This document shows positions 1-13,240 of a DNA stretch of 64,000 nt, one piece after another; position 1 is the stretch's first letter; every line of letters starts with the position of its first letter. The position numbers were made by a program, and so were the translations under genes. This DNA is from Saccopteryx bilineata (taxonomy: Eukaryota; Chordata; Mammalia; Chiroptera; Emballonuridae). The DNA is taken from assembly GCF_036850765.1 (NCBI RefSeq), contig NC_089498.1, positions 56,905,795 through 56,969,794 of the forward strand, in the 5' to 3' direction. The notes beneath the pieces are model-generated. The model saw only the letters and a list, made by a program, of their open reading frames with translations, had not been told where the DNA came from and did not search any database.

Positions 1-302
1 ATGTAGTCATAATCCAAGCTTAATGAGAAACAACCAGAAACTACTAAAATTATTAGGTGAAAAAATGTTCTTTTTCTTCAAAAATGGCTAAGCTAGTAAG
101 ATGCAAGCTAGCGGCTACTTGTGCCCATCTTGACTTGGGACAATATTCAATACATTTCTTTGGGAAAAACTGAAAGTAATATACACAATATAAAGGGAAG
201 TAGAACAAAGTTACAATGCAAAATTTCTTACAATCTACATTCAGTTGAGCCTGAAACTAGCTCTAAATCAAGATTCTTAATAACAATACTAGTATTAATT
301 AA

Positions 303-535
303 TAACATTTATATAGCAAATACTATGTGCTAGGCACTCTTCTATATGCTTTATAAGATTAAAGAATATAATACAAGAACTTTATGATGTAGATGCAATT
401 ATTACATAATTCTATACACAAGGGAGCTCAGGTAAAGAGTAGTTAGGTTTCACATTAATAAAAAAAAATAGTAGTTAGGTGACTTACCCAAAGTTACATA
501 ACTAGCAAATAATCTAACTCATGTGAATACGCTTT
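303..535 (-). repeat. MIR-like ancient SINE fragment
   Basis: The segment reads like a MIR in reverse orientation. It has the 'actatgtgctaggcac' block, then a poorly kept middle, then 'acttacccaaagttacataactagcaaa', which corresponds to the conserved MIR core. The match is recalled from the family consensus and is diverged. The 302 bases before it hold nothing I recognise. Confidence 0.6.
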
Positions 536-662
536 TATCCATGTCATTATGTAGTCTGATATGCTTCAGTTATATGAATCAATGTTTTCTATTTTAGTTA
601 TGACCATTTAAGTTTTTGTTTTATGTGTTTTGTTATGACCCACAACTAAATGTCCTGACTAA

Positions 663-999
663 GCCTGACCAGGCGGTGGTGCGGTGGATAGAGCGTCGGA
701 CTGGGATGCGAAGGACTCAGGTTCGAGACCCTGAGGTTGCCAGCTTGAGCATGGACTATTCTGGTTTGAGCAAAGCTCTCCAGCTTGGACCCAAGGTCAT
801 GGGCTTGAGCAAGGGGTTACTTGTTCTCCTAAAGGCACATATGAGAAAGCAATCAATGAACAACTAAGGTTTGCAACGAAAAACTGATGATTGATGCTTC
901 TCATCTTTCTTCATTCCTATCTGTCCCTATCAATCCTTCTCTCTGACTCTCTATGCCTCTGTAAAATATATATATATTTAAATTAAAATAAAATAAATT
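663..999 (+). mobile_element. tRNA-derived SINE, family 1 (CCTGACCAGGCGGTGGTG type)
   Basis: The head is tRNA-like, with an A-box region around 'gtggatagagcg' and a B-box 'ggttcgagacc'. A body of 'cagcttg..' repeats follows, then a pyrimidine-rich tail ending in a TA/A-rich run. Matching 10-bp target duplications 'tcctgactaa' lie at 653-662 and 1000-1009, so both ends are supported. The 83-codon reading frame crossing it is not a gene. Confidence 0.85.
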
Positions 1000-1009
1000 T
1001 CCTGACTAA

Positions 1010-2330
1010 TAATATATTCTCAGTGAAAGTATTTTTGTCCCTCAAATAAAATTATTTTTTATGTATTTACTTCTTTTATGTCACTCCTTCTTTGGTTTCT
1101 TGAAATTTATCTGCTTGTATACATTTTTTTTGGGGCTACTATTCAGTATATTTTCTCAAAGATGTATTATTACTGACATCACATCATATCAAGAATTAGT
1201 AATCAATGATATATTCAGGATAAAATTCAAAACCTCAGGACAGCGTCATAGTCGGAAATGCTCAATGATCGGAAATTTTAATGTTTTGGTTCTAAGTGCT
1301 TATTTCTGAAAAAAATATATTTATTTTCTTTATGAAAAATTCTAGGAGAAATTAAGATATTTCATTTCTATCAGCTGAGAAAATTGTTTCTTATATTTTG
1401 TAATTCCCAGCACATTATTTGTTTCTTCAAACCAAGATAAAAACAAAGTTTGCAGCATGTGCTTATTTTGTTCTTGAACATCACGGTTAATGGCTTTTTC
1501 TTCTCTCATAATTTTTTAAGCCATTAATTTTATCTCAGCCCTTTTTACATTCCACACCTTCCTGCATATTAATCATGTGTGTAAATTTCTGTTACAACTA
1601 CGTCTCCTTACTTTCCCAAATCAATTGACTTCTTCTCTATGACATTTATTCAAGTTCAGTGCCCTCTTCTATTACCTTCATGACAAGTTGACAAAATGCA
1701 ATGCTTTAGTTCTGTCATTTACTTCTGATGGTAAATAATGATTCAACAGATTTATATTCTCATTTTAGCCATCATTTAATCATGTGCATGTAAGCTCTAA
1801 AATTGTTCAAAGATTTTTATTGTCTAGCTTCTGTTGCATGCATGGATTTCATTAACAGAATGAATTCACAAGTATTCAGGTAAAATATATTAATCACAAA
1901 CTTAACTTTTTCTATGAAGTTATCCTGTGTGTCAACAATAAAAGTTGATTTGGATTAGGTCAGTATTTTTATAACAACGCTGCCTCTATATAAAGGTACA
2001 ATTTTATTACTAGGAAAAAGATTAGAAATTATTATTATAAAACTACTCTGCACTGTTCTCAAATTTTCTACATACCAATCCTATATTCCATCATGTCACT
2101 CATACTTTATATAACCTCCATTGTCCATATTTTATAAAGCAGTAACCAGAGACTGTTGTTTTCTCAGCTTTTCCCAGGGGATCTAGGGTGCTCAGTCAAA
2201 AAGTACTCTAAAGTTCCCAGTACAGATGGAAGACAGTCAATACCAAGGCCTCTCTAGCAAGATTCTACTTAAACAAGAGTAAAAACAAAAATAATACAAA
2301 GTATAAATCTTCAATTAAGAAGAGAATGAA
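1010..2330. other. AT-rich spacer, no recognised feature
   Basis: AT-rich single-copy-looking DNA. The only open frames are below about 85 codons and show no domain or signal that I recognise. I see no splice-flanked exon or repeat here. Confidence 0.5.
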
Positions 2331-2690
2331 CCTGAACAGGCAGTGGTGCCATAGATAGAGTGTCAGCCTTGGATGTTGAGGACCCAGGTTCGAAATTCAA
2401 GGTCACTGGTTTGAGCGCAGTCTCACCAGCTTGAGCACAGGGTCACTGGCTTAAGTGTGGGATCATAGACATTACCCCATGGTTGCTGGCTTGAGCCCAT
2501 GTCACTGGTTCAGCTGGAGCCCCTTGGTCAAGGAATATATGAGAAAGCAATAAATGAAGAATTAAGGTGCCACAACTATGAGTTGATGCTACTCATCTCT
2601 CTCCCTTCCTGTCTGTCTGTTCCTGTCTGTCCCTATTTCTCTCTCTCTCTCTCAGACACACACACACACACACAACAAACAAAAAAAGAG
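2331..2690 (+). mobile_element. tRNA-derived SINE, family 1, diverged
   Basis: Same head as the copy at 663 ('cctgaacaggcagtggtgcc') with B-box 'ggttcgaaatt' and body repeats of the 'ggtcactggcttgagc' type. The tail passes through (CT)n and (CA)n microsatellite at about 2635-2675 into an A-rich end. Imperfect duplications 'aagagaatgaa' (left) and 'aagagaataaa' (right) flank it. It is more diverged than the copy at 663. Confidence 0.8.
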
Positions 2691-3885
2691 AATAAAAAAA
2701 TGTTAATAGAACAATATTTCAATAAATTTCCCATCTGTTTAAAGAAGAATATTGGTAATAAATATGGTCAATCAGAGAAGTGCTTAGTCTAGAGTATGTG
2801 AGAAACAGGATATAATCAAGGAGGACCAAGTCAGTGTGGCAAAAACTCAGAGTGGCTTGGTGCTTGGAATACTCAGACACTCTGGGGTAAAAGTGAAATC
2901 TGGGGCTGCAACTAATGGTATTAAGTTAATGTCTATACATGAAATGTATTAAAAAATCAATAGATATACTTGACTTCTAGAATTTATGCATGTTTGAGTG
3001 ATTAAAACTAATTACAAAGTTTTCTAATTTGTGGATTTTGGTATTCTTCATCATTGGTGAAGCACATTCTGTGAAAATCCCATGCTTAACTTAAGAGTTG
3101 TCAAGCATGATTTTTTAATCTCTTGAAATAAAGAAAAAATAATTGATAGCAAAAATTGAACTTAAATGAATGCACAAAAACATCTGAATATATGTCCTGT
3201 CCACAAAGCAAGAATTGGATATAATGAAAAAAATAAGAAAAAAAGATGGAATAAATCTTCCAGAATAAAAAAACTGTCTGAAAAAATATTTCATTTGTTG
3301 TTATGGAAAATAATTTTGACAACCTATACAAAATTAGGAGAGAAATAAAGAGAGAGAGAGTGAATTATGAGTGAAAAATCAATCCAGAGTTTCAAACAAT
3401 ATTAATAAATAATAAATGTTTCATTGAAAAAAAAGAGAAGAAAAAAATCAAAACAAAAGTACATGAGAATTACAAAATTAAAGTATGTGAGTCTTCGGAA
3501 GGACTATTTATCAAATGCCTGTGACAAAAACTGACACCCTGTCAGCAATTTATAAAATTACAGAATATTAAGTTTAAAAAGATGACTCTAAATTCTTCCA
3601 AAGGACCAAATATGAACTTTCACCTTGAAAAATGGTTGACTAAATTTACATGAACTAAAATTGTTATAGAAAGAACTAAATTATCAAAATAGATTAAAAT
3701 GTAAATATATTTTAAGAGTTAAATGAACAAAAAGAGGTTAAATTTAAACATACAACTAAACAAATAAGTAACAAAATGGCAGGCAACTCCCAAAAATATA
3801 ATAGAGATTTCACAAAAGTGAAAATCCAGATAGCAATGGACATATGAAAAGGTATATCATTCCATAAATTGTCAGGAAATGTAAT
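2691..3885. other. AT-rich spacer, no recognised feature
   Basis: Long A-rich stretches (for example 3160-3480) produce complementary short open frames on both strands, which are composition artefacts. I recognise no repeat family or exon. Confidence 0.45.
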
Positions 3886-4030
3886 ATAATGTGTCTGGTA
3901 TTTTAAAAATATGTCTACAAATTCTTTAATGAAATAGCTATCCTTCCTGTCCAGTCTGGCCTGATTTGTGACTGCTGCAATAGAGTTATTTATTTATTTA
4001 TTTGTTTATTTACTTACTTACTTACTTATT
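3886..4030 (+). repeat. MaLR (MLT1-like) LTR remnant plus (TTTA/CTTA)n
   Basis: The string from 'tgtctacaaattctttaat' through 'gtgactgctgcaatagag' resembles the middle of MLT1-type mammalian MaLR LTRs. It is followed by a tetranucleotide run (TTTA then CTTA) at 3985-4030. Family assignment is from memory and tentative. 4031-4370 is unannotated. Confidence 0.4.
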
Positions 4031-4370
4031 TTTGAGGTCAGTCTCAAGTATTTGTTTTTTGTACACAGAAGTAGGTTTTCAACTGATTTTCCCCCAAATT
4101 ACTGTACCAACCACCTGAAAACTAATTAACACTCATGGTTTTTGTCTCTAGCTGATGAGGTGGATTATCAGCAAAATCTATGCTGTGTGGAAAGTATTCA
4201 ACGGGGAAATTCTGAGCAATTATTACAAAGGGACTTCAGGGGATATAGAGTTTATATAATAAAAGTGATGCTATATGTTTTCCAAGGCTGGGTAATAAAA
4301 TATCAGGAACTTTTTCATTTTGTTCACTGTTCATTATTCTCAGAGTCTTTATCATCCATATAAGAATGCA

Positions 4371-5291
4371 GGGGAGGAGAAAAAGATGGCAGTGGAGTAG
4401 GCGGATGCACAGATGCCCAGCTCTCACCACCAAACTGGAATACAAATCAATTTAGGAAAAATCAGCATGAAAAACCAACTCTGAACTGCAAGAACAGCTC
4501 TCAAAAACCAAGGAGCAAAGAGGAAATCACAGGAGTCCTGGTAGAGAGTGCCTGAACCTCCTCTGCTTGCCGGAACAGAGGGGAGGTGTGGGGCTGAGAG
4601 CCCAGAGAAGATCTCAGAGGGAGGGGAGCAGAAACTACTGCTCACAGCCATTTGCCTGGTGACCAGGGAGCGAGGTGTGTTGAAAGGACCAGCTTATCTC
4701 CCAGGCGGAGAGGACAGGGAGAGGGACAGACTGTGAGGGGATAAGGAATGCAGGAGACGAGCTAAAAGGGCTGACTCATTTGTGCTGGAAGCGGCCATAG
4801 CTGGGGGAGGGACTGAACCTTTCACAAAACAGAGCTGAAGTGCTTCTGGATCAGAGATCTCTGGACATCTCTCCAGCTCCAATCAGCGCAACAAGACACA
4901 GCTGAAAACAAGAAGTGGGGAGGAGGGGCAGTAACTCAGGTCTCCATGGAGATCTGAGATACACCTCCCCCTACTGAAGCTGAGAAAACACCCTGCCCCC
5001 AGTGAGTCTAGCTGGCTAAAGAGGCCTTCAGAGTCTCAGGTTACACCCACCGCATTCCTGGATACAGTTTCAAGGAAGCCCCCTGCTGAGATCAGTTAAC
5101 AAGACTATCACCTGTTAAGAAAACAAACAAATCAAGACTTCAAAGCTGCCCAAATCTGAAAGTGGATTACAGATAACAGCTGATACCAACCCAAGAAGAC
5201 CTAGAAATAACACAACTGAAAACTGGAGGCAGACAACACCAAGCCTAGACTCAACCAACTCTACAAATAAAACAAACAAACAAAAAAGAGG
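4371..5291 (+). promoter_or_regulatory. L1-A 5'UTR / internal promoter region
   Basis: This ~920-bp leader precedes ORF1. It is G/A-rich and contains blocks such as 'gagagggacagactgtgagg'. Near its 5' end, 'aaagatggcagtgg' (4382-4395) resembles the YY1 site that human L1 carries at its start. I do not see the sequence shared by the leaders of L1-B and L1-C, so it may be a different promoter type. Promoter activity is inferred from L1 biology. Confidence 0.65.
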
Positions 5292-6180
5292 ATGAGAAGA
5301 CAAAGGAATGCAATCCAAATGAAACCACAAGAGACACTTTCGAGAGATGAACTGAGTGATATGGAAATAATCAAACTTCCAGATGCGGAGTTCAAAATAA
5401 TGATTGTAACGATGCTTAGGGATCTTAGAACAACAATGGAGGGGCAGTTTGAAAACCTAAATAAAGAAATAGCAAGTAAAAAAAAAATCAGTTGGAGATG
5501 ACAAATACAATATCAGAAATAAAGACCACAATGGAAGGAATAAAAAACAGGATAGAGCAGAGGATCGAATCAGCGAGTTAGAGGACAACTGGAATGAAGG
5601 CATGAAAGCAGAGAAGAAAAGAGAAAAAAGACTCAAAAAGTCAGAGGAAACTCTTAGAGAGCTCTGTGACAACATGAAGAGAAATAACATCCACATCATA
5701 GGGGTTCCTGAAGAAGAAGAAAAAGAACAAGGGATAGAGATTTTGTTCAATCATATCATAGCTGAAAACTTCCCTAAATTAATGCAAGAGAAACTCTCAC
5801 AAATCCAAGAAGCACAGAGGACTCCATTAAAGTGAAACCCAAAGAACCCTACACCAAGACACATCATAATTAAAATACCAAAGCTAAGCGATAAAGAGAA
5901 AATATTAAAAGCTGCAAGAGAAAAAAAAGTTATCACCTACTAAGGAGCCCCCATAAGGATGACATCTGACTTCTCAACAGAAACACTTGAAGCCAGAAGG
6001 GTATGGCTAGAAATATTCAAAGTAATACAGAACAAGAACCTACAACCAAGACTACTTTATCCAGCAAGGCTATCATTTAAAATGGAAGGAGAAATAAAAA
6101 GCTTCCCAGACAAAAAACAACTCAAGGAATTCATTACAACCAAACCAATGCTGCAGGAAATATTAAGGGGCCTGGTGTAA
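5292..6180 (+). pseudogene. L1 ORF1: L1-A ORF1 (ORF1p), broken
   Basis: ORF1p is the RNA-binding chaperone that coats L1 RNA. The first Met is at 5292, giving an N-terminal segment up to a stop at 5499-5501. The central RNA-binding (RRM) domain begins around 'NNIHIIGVPEEEE' (about 5680-5730) and includes 'AENFPKL'. The C-terminal domain is recognisable in 5959-6180 ('LLYPARLSFKMEGEIKSF'). At least three frame breaks or stops separate these blocks (after 5501, 5835 and about 5942). A lysine-rich coiled-coil-like stretch lies at 5590-5680. Overall length fits a ~300-residue mammalian ORF1p. It is non-functional. Confidence 0.9.
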
Positions 6181-6246
6181 ACAGATCAAAGTAAGAAAAG
6201 AATACAGCAAAAAAAAAAAAAAAGGAATACACCTTTAAAGAAGAAA

Positions 6247-9200
6247 ATGGCAATAAACAACTACATATCAATAATAACCTTAAATGTAAATGGATTAAAT
6301 GATCCAATCAAAAGACATAGGGTAGCTGTGTGGATAAGAAAACAGGACCCATACCTATGTTGTTTACAAGAGACACACCTTAGAACAAAAGACACACATA
6401 GATTGAAGGTAAAAGGATGGAAAAAAATGTTTCATGCAAATGGAAATGAAAAAGAAGCAGGGGTAGCAATACTTATATCAGACAAATTGGACTTTAAAAC
6501 AAAGGATATAGTAAGAGATAAAGAAGGCCACTACATAATGATAAAGAGAGAATCCAACAGGAAGATATAACTATTATAAATATCTATGCACCTAATATAG
6601 GAGCACCTAAATATATAAAGCAGAATTTGATGGATTTAAAGGGCAAGATCAATAGCAATACTATAATAGTAGGGGATTTCAATACCCCACTAACATCACT
6701 AGATAGATCCTCAAGAAAGAAAATTAACAAAGAAACAGCAGACTTATTGGAAACACTAGATCAACTCGATTTAGTAGATATCTTCAGAACCTTTCACCCT
6801 AAAGCAGCAGAATATACATTCTTTTCAAGTGCTCATGGTACATTCTCTAGGATAGACCACATGTTAGGGCACAAAAATGCTCTCAGCAAATCTAAGAAGA
6901 CTGAAATCGTATCAAGCACTTTCTCCAATCACAACAGCATGAAACTAGAAATGAATCACAATAGAAAAGCTCAAAAATTCTCAAACACATGGAAACTAAA
7001 TAGCAGGTTGTTAAATAATGAATGGATTAAGAATGAGATCAAAGAAGAAATAAAAAAATTCCTAGAAACGAATGACAATGAGCATACAACAACTCAAAAT
7101 TTATGGGACACAGTGAAAGCAGTGCTGAGAGGGAAGTTCATAGCACTACAGGCACACTTTCAGAAGCTAGAAAAAGCTCAAATAAACGACTTAACCCTGC
7201 ATCTAAAAGAATTAGAAAAAAGAACAGCACGTAAAGCCCAAATGTAGTAGAAGGAAGGAAATAATAAAGATCAGAGCAGAAATAAATGACATAGAGGCTA
7301 AAGAAACAATACAGAGGATCAATGAAACTAGGAGCTGGTTCTTTGAAAAGGTAAACAAGATTGATGAACCTTTAACTAGACTCACCAAGAAAAAGAGAGA
7401 GATGACTCAAATAAATAAAATTAGAAATGAGAGAGGAGAAATAACAACTGACATAACAGAAATACAAAATATTGTAAGAAAATACTATGAAGAACTGTAT
7501 GCCAAAAACTAGACAACCTAGATGAAATGGACAAATTCCTTGAAACATACAATCTTCCAAAAATCAATCTGGAAGAATCAGAAAACCTAAACAGACTGAT
7601 TACAACAAAGGAGATCGAAACAGTTATCAAAAAACTCCCAACAAAGAAAAGTCCGGGGCCCGATGGCTTCACAAGAGAATTTTACCAAATATTCAAAGAA
7701 GAACTAACTCCTATCCTTCTCAAACTATTTCAAAAATTTCAAGAGGAAGGAAGACTTCCAAGGTCCTTTTATGAGGTGAGCATAATTCTGATTCCAAAAC
7801 CATGCAAAGACAACACAAAGAAAGAAAATTATAGGCCAATATCTCTGATGAATATAGATGCTAAAATCTTCAACAAAATATTAGCAAACCGGATCCAACA
7901 ATATATGGAAAAAATCATACACCATGATCAAGTGGGATTTATTCTGGGGAGGCAAGGATAGTACAATATTCATAAATCAATCAAAGTGATTCATCACATA
8001 AACAAAAAGAAGGAGAAAAACCATATGATAATTTCAATAGATGCAGAAAAAGCATTTGATAAAATCCAGCACCCATTCATGATCAAAACTCTCAGCAAAG
8101 TGGGAATATAGGGAACATACCTCAACATGATTAAAGCCATCTATGAGAAACCCACAGCCAACATCATACTCAATGGGCAAAAATTAAAAGCAATACCCTT
8201 AAGATCAGGAACAAGGCAGGGGTGCCCCCTTTCACCACTCTTATTTAACATGGTCCTGGAAGTCCTAGCCACAGCTATCAGACAAGAAGAAGAAATAAAA
8301 AGAATTCAAGTGGGAAAAGAAGAAGTAAAACTATCATTATTTGCAGATGATATGATATTGTATATAGAAAACCCAAAAGTCTCAGTCAAAAAGCTACTGG
8401 ACCTGATAAATGAATTCAGCAAAGTGGCAGGATATAAAATCAATACTCAGAAATCAGAAGCATTTTTATACACCAACAATGAACAGTCAGAAAGAGAAAT
8501 TAAGGAAACAATACCCTTCACAATTACAACCAAAAAAATAAAGTACCTAGGAATAAACTTAACCAAGGAGACTAAAGACTTGTACTGGGAAAATTACAAA
8601 GCATTGTTAAAAGAAATCAAGGAAGATACAAACAAGTGGAAGCATATACCATGCTCATGGTTAGGAAGAATAAACATCATTAAAATGTCTATATTACCTG
8701 AAGCAATCTATAAATTCAATGCAATACCAATTAAAATACCAATGACATACTTCAAAGATATAGAACACATATTCCAAAAATTTATATGGAACCAAAAGAG
8801 AACCTGAATAGCCTCAGCAATCTTAAAAAAGAAGAATCAAGTAGGAGGTATCACACTTCCTGATATCAAGTTATACTACAAGGCCATTGTACTCAAAACA
8901 GCCTGGTACTGGCATAAGAACAGGCATATAGATCAATGGAACAGAACAGAGAACCCAGAAATAAACCCACAGTTCTATGGACAACTGATATTTGACAAAG
9001 GAGGCAAGGAAATACAATGGAGTAAAGACAGCCTGTTTATCAAATGGTGTTGGGAAAATTGGACAGCTACCTGCAAAAAAATGAAACTAGATCACCAGCT
9101 TACACCACTCACAAAAATAAACTCAAAATGGATAAAAGACTTAAATGTAGGCCGTGAAACCATAAGCATCTTAGAAGAAAACATAGGCAGTAAGCTCTCG

Positions 9201-10045
9201 GACATCTCTCGGAGCAATATATTTGATGATTTATCTCCATGGGGAAGTGAAATAAAAGACAGGATAAACAAATGGGTCTATATCAAACTAAAAAGCTTTT
9301 GCACAGCTAAAGACAACAAGAACAGAATAAAAAGACAAACTACACAATGGGAGAACATATTTGACAATACGTCTGATAAGGGGTTAATAACCAAAATTTA
9401 TAAAGAACTCGTAAATCTCAACACCAGGAAGACAAACAACCCAATCCAAAAATGGGCAAAAGAGATGAATAGACACTTCTCCAAAGAGGACATACAGATG
9501 GCCAATAGGCATATGAAAAAATGCTCAACATCACTAATCATTAGAGAAATGCAAATTAAAACCACAATGAGATATCACCTCACACCAGTCAGAATGGCAC
9601 TCATCAACAAACAACACAGAATAAGTGCTGGCGAGGATGTGGAGAAAAGGGAACCCTCCTGCACTGCTGGTGGGAATGCAGACTGGTGCAGCCTCTGTGG
9701 AAAACAGTATGGAGATTCCTCAAAAAACTGAAAATCGAACTGCCTTTTGACCCAGCTATCCCACTTTTAGGAATATACCCCAAGGACACCATAGAACGGC
9801 TCGAAAAGGAGAAATGCACCCCCATGTTTGTGGCAGCATTGTTCACAATAGCAAAGATCTGGAAACAACCCAAGTGTCCATCAGAGGACGAGTGGATTAA
9901 AAAGCTTTGGTACATATATACTATGGAGTACTACTCAGCCATAAGAAATGATGACATCAGATCCTTTACAACAACATGGATGGACCTTGATAACATTATA
10001 CGGAGTGAAATAAGTAAATCAGAAAAAAAACTAAGAACTACATGA
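6247..10045 (+). pseudogene. L1 ORF2: L1-A ORF2 (endonuclease-reverse transcriptase), broken
   Basis: ORF2 starts at ATG 6247 ('MAINNYISIITLNVNGLNDP'). The endonuclease domain spans about 6247-6960. It retains the catalytic Glu in 'CLQETHL' and 'VGDFNTPL', but the usual SDH motif reads 'SNHNSMK'. The reverse transcriptase follows, with 'KKSPGPDGF' (about 7650), '[12 protein letters not shown]' (about 8215) and the catalytic 'FADD' at 8340-8351. The cysteine-rich C-terminus is around 9600-9720 ('WWECR'-like region, now shifted). Frame breaks occur near 6570, 7247, 7500, 7961, 8107, 8807 and 9690. The longest intact piece (226 codons) covers the RT palm. The expected full protein is about 1,250 residues. 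Confidence 0.93.
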
Positions 10046-10340
10046 ATCCATACATAGAAAAGACATAAAAATGAGACTCAGAGACATGAACCAGAATGTG
10101 ATGGCAACAGGGGTGGCGGGTTGGGGGAGGGGGGATGGGGTGAAGAAGGAGAGAGGGGTTGGGGGAGGGGTGGGTCACAAAGAAAACCAGATAGAAGGTG
10201 ACAGAAGACAATTTAACTTTGGGGGAGGGGTATACAGCACAATCAAATGTCAAAATAATCTAGAGATGTTTTCTCTCAACATATGTACCCTGATTTATCA
10301 TTGTCACTGCATTAAATTTAATAAATAAATTTAAAAAAAA
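10046..10340 (+). repeat. L1-A 3'UTR with G-rich polypurine tract
   Basis: The tract at about 10109-10226 has repeated runs of three to six G ('gggggaggggggatgggg') and matches the position and composition of the conserved G-quadruplex-prone tract of mammalian L1 3'UTRs. An A-rich tail ends the element. Quadruplex formation is inferred from sequence only. Confidence 0.8.
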
Positions 10341-12735
10341 AGGAATTCAAACTACCCAGTGATTACAACCTTGAATGGAACCCAAGACACATATAAGGTC
10401 GACTACTTTATAGGTGCTTTGGTCAAGTCCCAACTGAACTCAACATTTGTGTCAATTAAGCACAGATGTTACATGTGAGTGAAGAACTCTTCATATACAT
10501 ATAGTCCTAAAATGATCAATTTACTTTTTGCTGGTTGAATCTTTTCAGCTGAGTCTCCAAACATCATTTGATCCACAAAATCCTTGAGAGTAATAAAATA
10601 CTTATTGATTTATGACACTAAATATTAAGGTGATTTGCTTTGCAATAATAAATAGAATAGAATTTGATGCCTGTTAGCAGCTTTTTCCCAAAAGAAACCT
10701 TAAAATATGTGATGTTAATCATTGGACTTTGTATTACTAGAAGCATGATGGACCTTAAGAAGGATATTGGTAAAGATTTAAAAGAAAGTGAGCAAAGTAG
10801 TGGAGGGCATTGTCCCTTGTGGTGATGTATAAAGAAAATTCCTAGACAACTTGCTGACTTAGCTAAAGATATTTTCAGGTAGAATGTTAAAGATACCATA
10901 TAACTTATTCTTCTTATAATAAAATGAGAGAACATAAAATAAAAAAAGTTTATAATTTAAGTTGAATTTAGAGAAAATATATGAAGAACCCTGGACAGTC
11001 AGCCAAAGAGTTCTCAAAGTGAGGAAGAGCACCAGATTATTAGTTGACATTAATGAAAGAATTAAAAACTACATAGAACTCACCAATTAATTATAATTAA
11101 TTCATTGAGTTGAAATTATAATACTGTTTCATGTATTATATTTAGTTTTACATATTGTTCTTTATTTCTCTGTTGCTTTCATACTTAGAAAGTTATGCCC
11201 TGTATAGAAAGTTGAAAACTACTATGCTATTTTCTTTTTATTTTAAGCTGTTCTAACATTTATTTGTTAATCCTGGGAAATAAACTATGCAGGTCCTTCA
11301 TGTGGATAATTTCTTAGGTACCTTAGAAATGTTTCTCATTTAAGAACAGCATCAATAAATCAAGTACTTATTAGTCCATATGGTACTGATTGGACTCACC
11401 ACATGAAAATATCCCATGCTTGGAAATAGGGGCTCTTACTCTCTGATAGCTTTAATGATTTGGCTTTGATGCTACCTATTTGGCAGGCAATAAACTTGAT
11501 TGTTTTTCATGATCCTTGCTGGGACAAACTGATAGAGAGCAGAATGAGGCAATGATTGTTTGAAAGAACCAAGAGGAGTAAACCCTGAGAAAATGAGTCA
11601 GCAGTGAAAATTGTTTTTGAACATGTAAGATTGGATACAGCACTAAGAGCATTCTTCTTCCTCCAGAAGGTTGAACCAAAAACAATGGTGAGATTTCAAC
11701 TAAAATGGTTAGTAATTTATTAATAATTGCAGGAGTTTAGTGATAGAAATGGCTGCACTGGGTATTATGTTTTATCCACCACTGATGAAGTTAAATGAAA
11801 TAAAATAGTGCTTGGTTAGGAATGCTTTGTAGGTAATTTTCTCCTAGAGAGAAGCTTATATCAAATGATGTTGAAGTCCCACACAGAATTAAATTATTTT
11901 ATACCAATCACTATAAAAAATGCAATAAGCAATTCAATAAATAATAGTTATATATTAGATAAATAGAAAAATTGCCATTTAGTTAAGTATACTTTCTAAT
12001 AAAATTTTTTTGCAGTATATACATATATTTCCAAGTGACCTTATAACACTATTTGTAAAAAAGAAACAATTCTTCCTTTAGTTATGATTCAGTAGAGAAC
12101 TATTAAGTGGGAAGTAATGTAAAGTATGTCATGTATCTGCAATTATATGGATAATTGGTGAAAAGATAAATATACGAGATGAATCAAATTATAACCACCT
12201 CAGAAAAATGTGCACACAAGCAACAAAATTAATGATAACTTACTAACAATTGCATTAAACAATTATTTTAGAGGTGTATTACAACTTTAATACATAAAGT
12301 CAATTTAATATTGTTCCAACTCTTATCTCATAAAATAGATTTAACTTCATATATGGATTATGTGGTTTCTATTAAAGTTGTGTTTTGGTGTTTATTATTC
12401 TAATAAATTGTGATGGGTATGTAAATGGGTAGGATTCAGAATTAACTTGAGGCAAAATTTTCATGATCATCATGATATATACAAGTTCAAAAATTGAAGG
12501 ACTTTATTTAAAATAAAATTTGAATTATAGACTCTCTCTTGGAACAATGAAACAATGATTGAAATCATGATTTCAAGTGTACTTAATAAGCAATTTTAAT
12601 AAGATACATATTACTGAATAAAAGAGTATACATTTAAATATTCCTATTGTGTTATTGGAAAATATGTCTTACAAATATGCATATAAATATAAATCAACTC
12701 AATATTTTTCAATTAAAATACACCTGTGATAACTA
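10341..12735. other. AT-rich spacer, no recognised feature
   Basis: About 2.4 kb of low-GC DNA. Frames at 10618-10935 (minus) and 11476-11685 (minus) are short and carry no recognisable motif. I see no interspersed repeat that I can name. Confidence 0.45.
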
Positions 12736-13240
12736 GAATTCTAAATGACCCCCAGTAACTCAGGCCCTCATATATTTATCACTCCTTGAATATGGGAAAA
12801 ATATGTGGCTATGATGGACTATCATTCTTATGATAGGTATTTTATATTATATGGCAAAGATTTGCAGATGTAATTAAGATTCTTGATCAGTTTGACTTGA
12901 GTTAATTAAAAAAAGAATATCATGAGTGATCTGTCCTAATTAGGTGACCCCTTAAAAGGGACAAGATGCAGCTGCAGACACTCCCCTGTTGGCCTGGAAA
13001 AAAATAACTGCCAAGTTGCGGACTGCCTATGGAATTCACATTACAAAGAACTCTGGGTAGCTCCTAGGGATTGAGTGCTGACAGCCAGAAAGAAAATGGG
13101 GCACTTGTTCATACTCCACAAGGAAATGAATTCTACCAACACCAGGGTGTTTGAATGAGGACCTTGAACCTCAGGTAAAATTGTAGTCCCAGGCAATATC
13201 TTTATTTCAGCCTCATGAGACCCTGAGCAGTTTATAACTA
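12736..13240 (+). repeat. MaLR (MLT1-type) LTR
   Basis: The segment starts near 'ctaaatgacccccagtaact' and runs through 'tatggcaaagatttgcagatg'. It then passes 'gctgacagccagaaagaaaatgg' and ends with 'cagcctcatgagaccctgagcag'. These blocks are characteristic of mammalian MLT1/MST LTRs. Both ends are diffuse and no target duplication was identified. It is an old, solo copy. Confidence 0.6.

Larger units (their letters stand above)
4371..10340 (+). mobile_element. LINE-1 element L1-A, near full length (~6 kb)
   Basis: This is a complete-looking L1: a ~0.9 kb 5'UTR starting near a YY1-like site, ORF1 remains (5292-6180), a short linker, ORF2 remains (6247-10045), and a G-rich 3'UTR ending in an A-rich tail at about 10330-10340. 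Several stops and frameshifts interrupt both ORFs, so it cannot move on its own. It contains no later insertions, unlike L1-B and L1-C in this window, which suggests it is the youngest of the three. A clear target duplication was not identified. Confidence 0.93.

Noticed and set aside
2637..2675. Possible regulatory (CT)n/(CA)n tract
   Set aside because: It is the tail of a SINE and nothing points to regulation.
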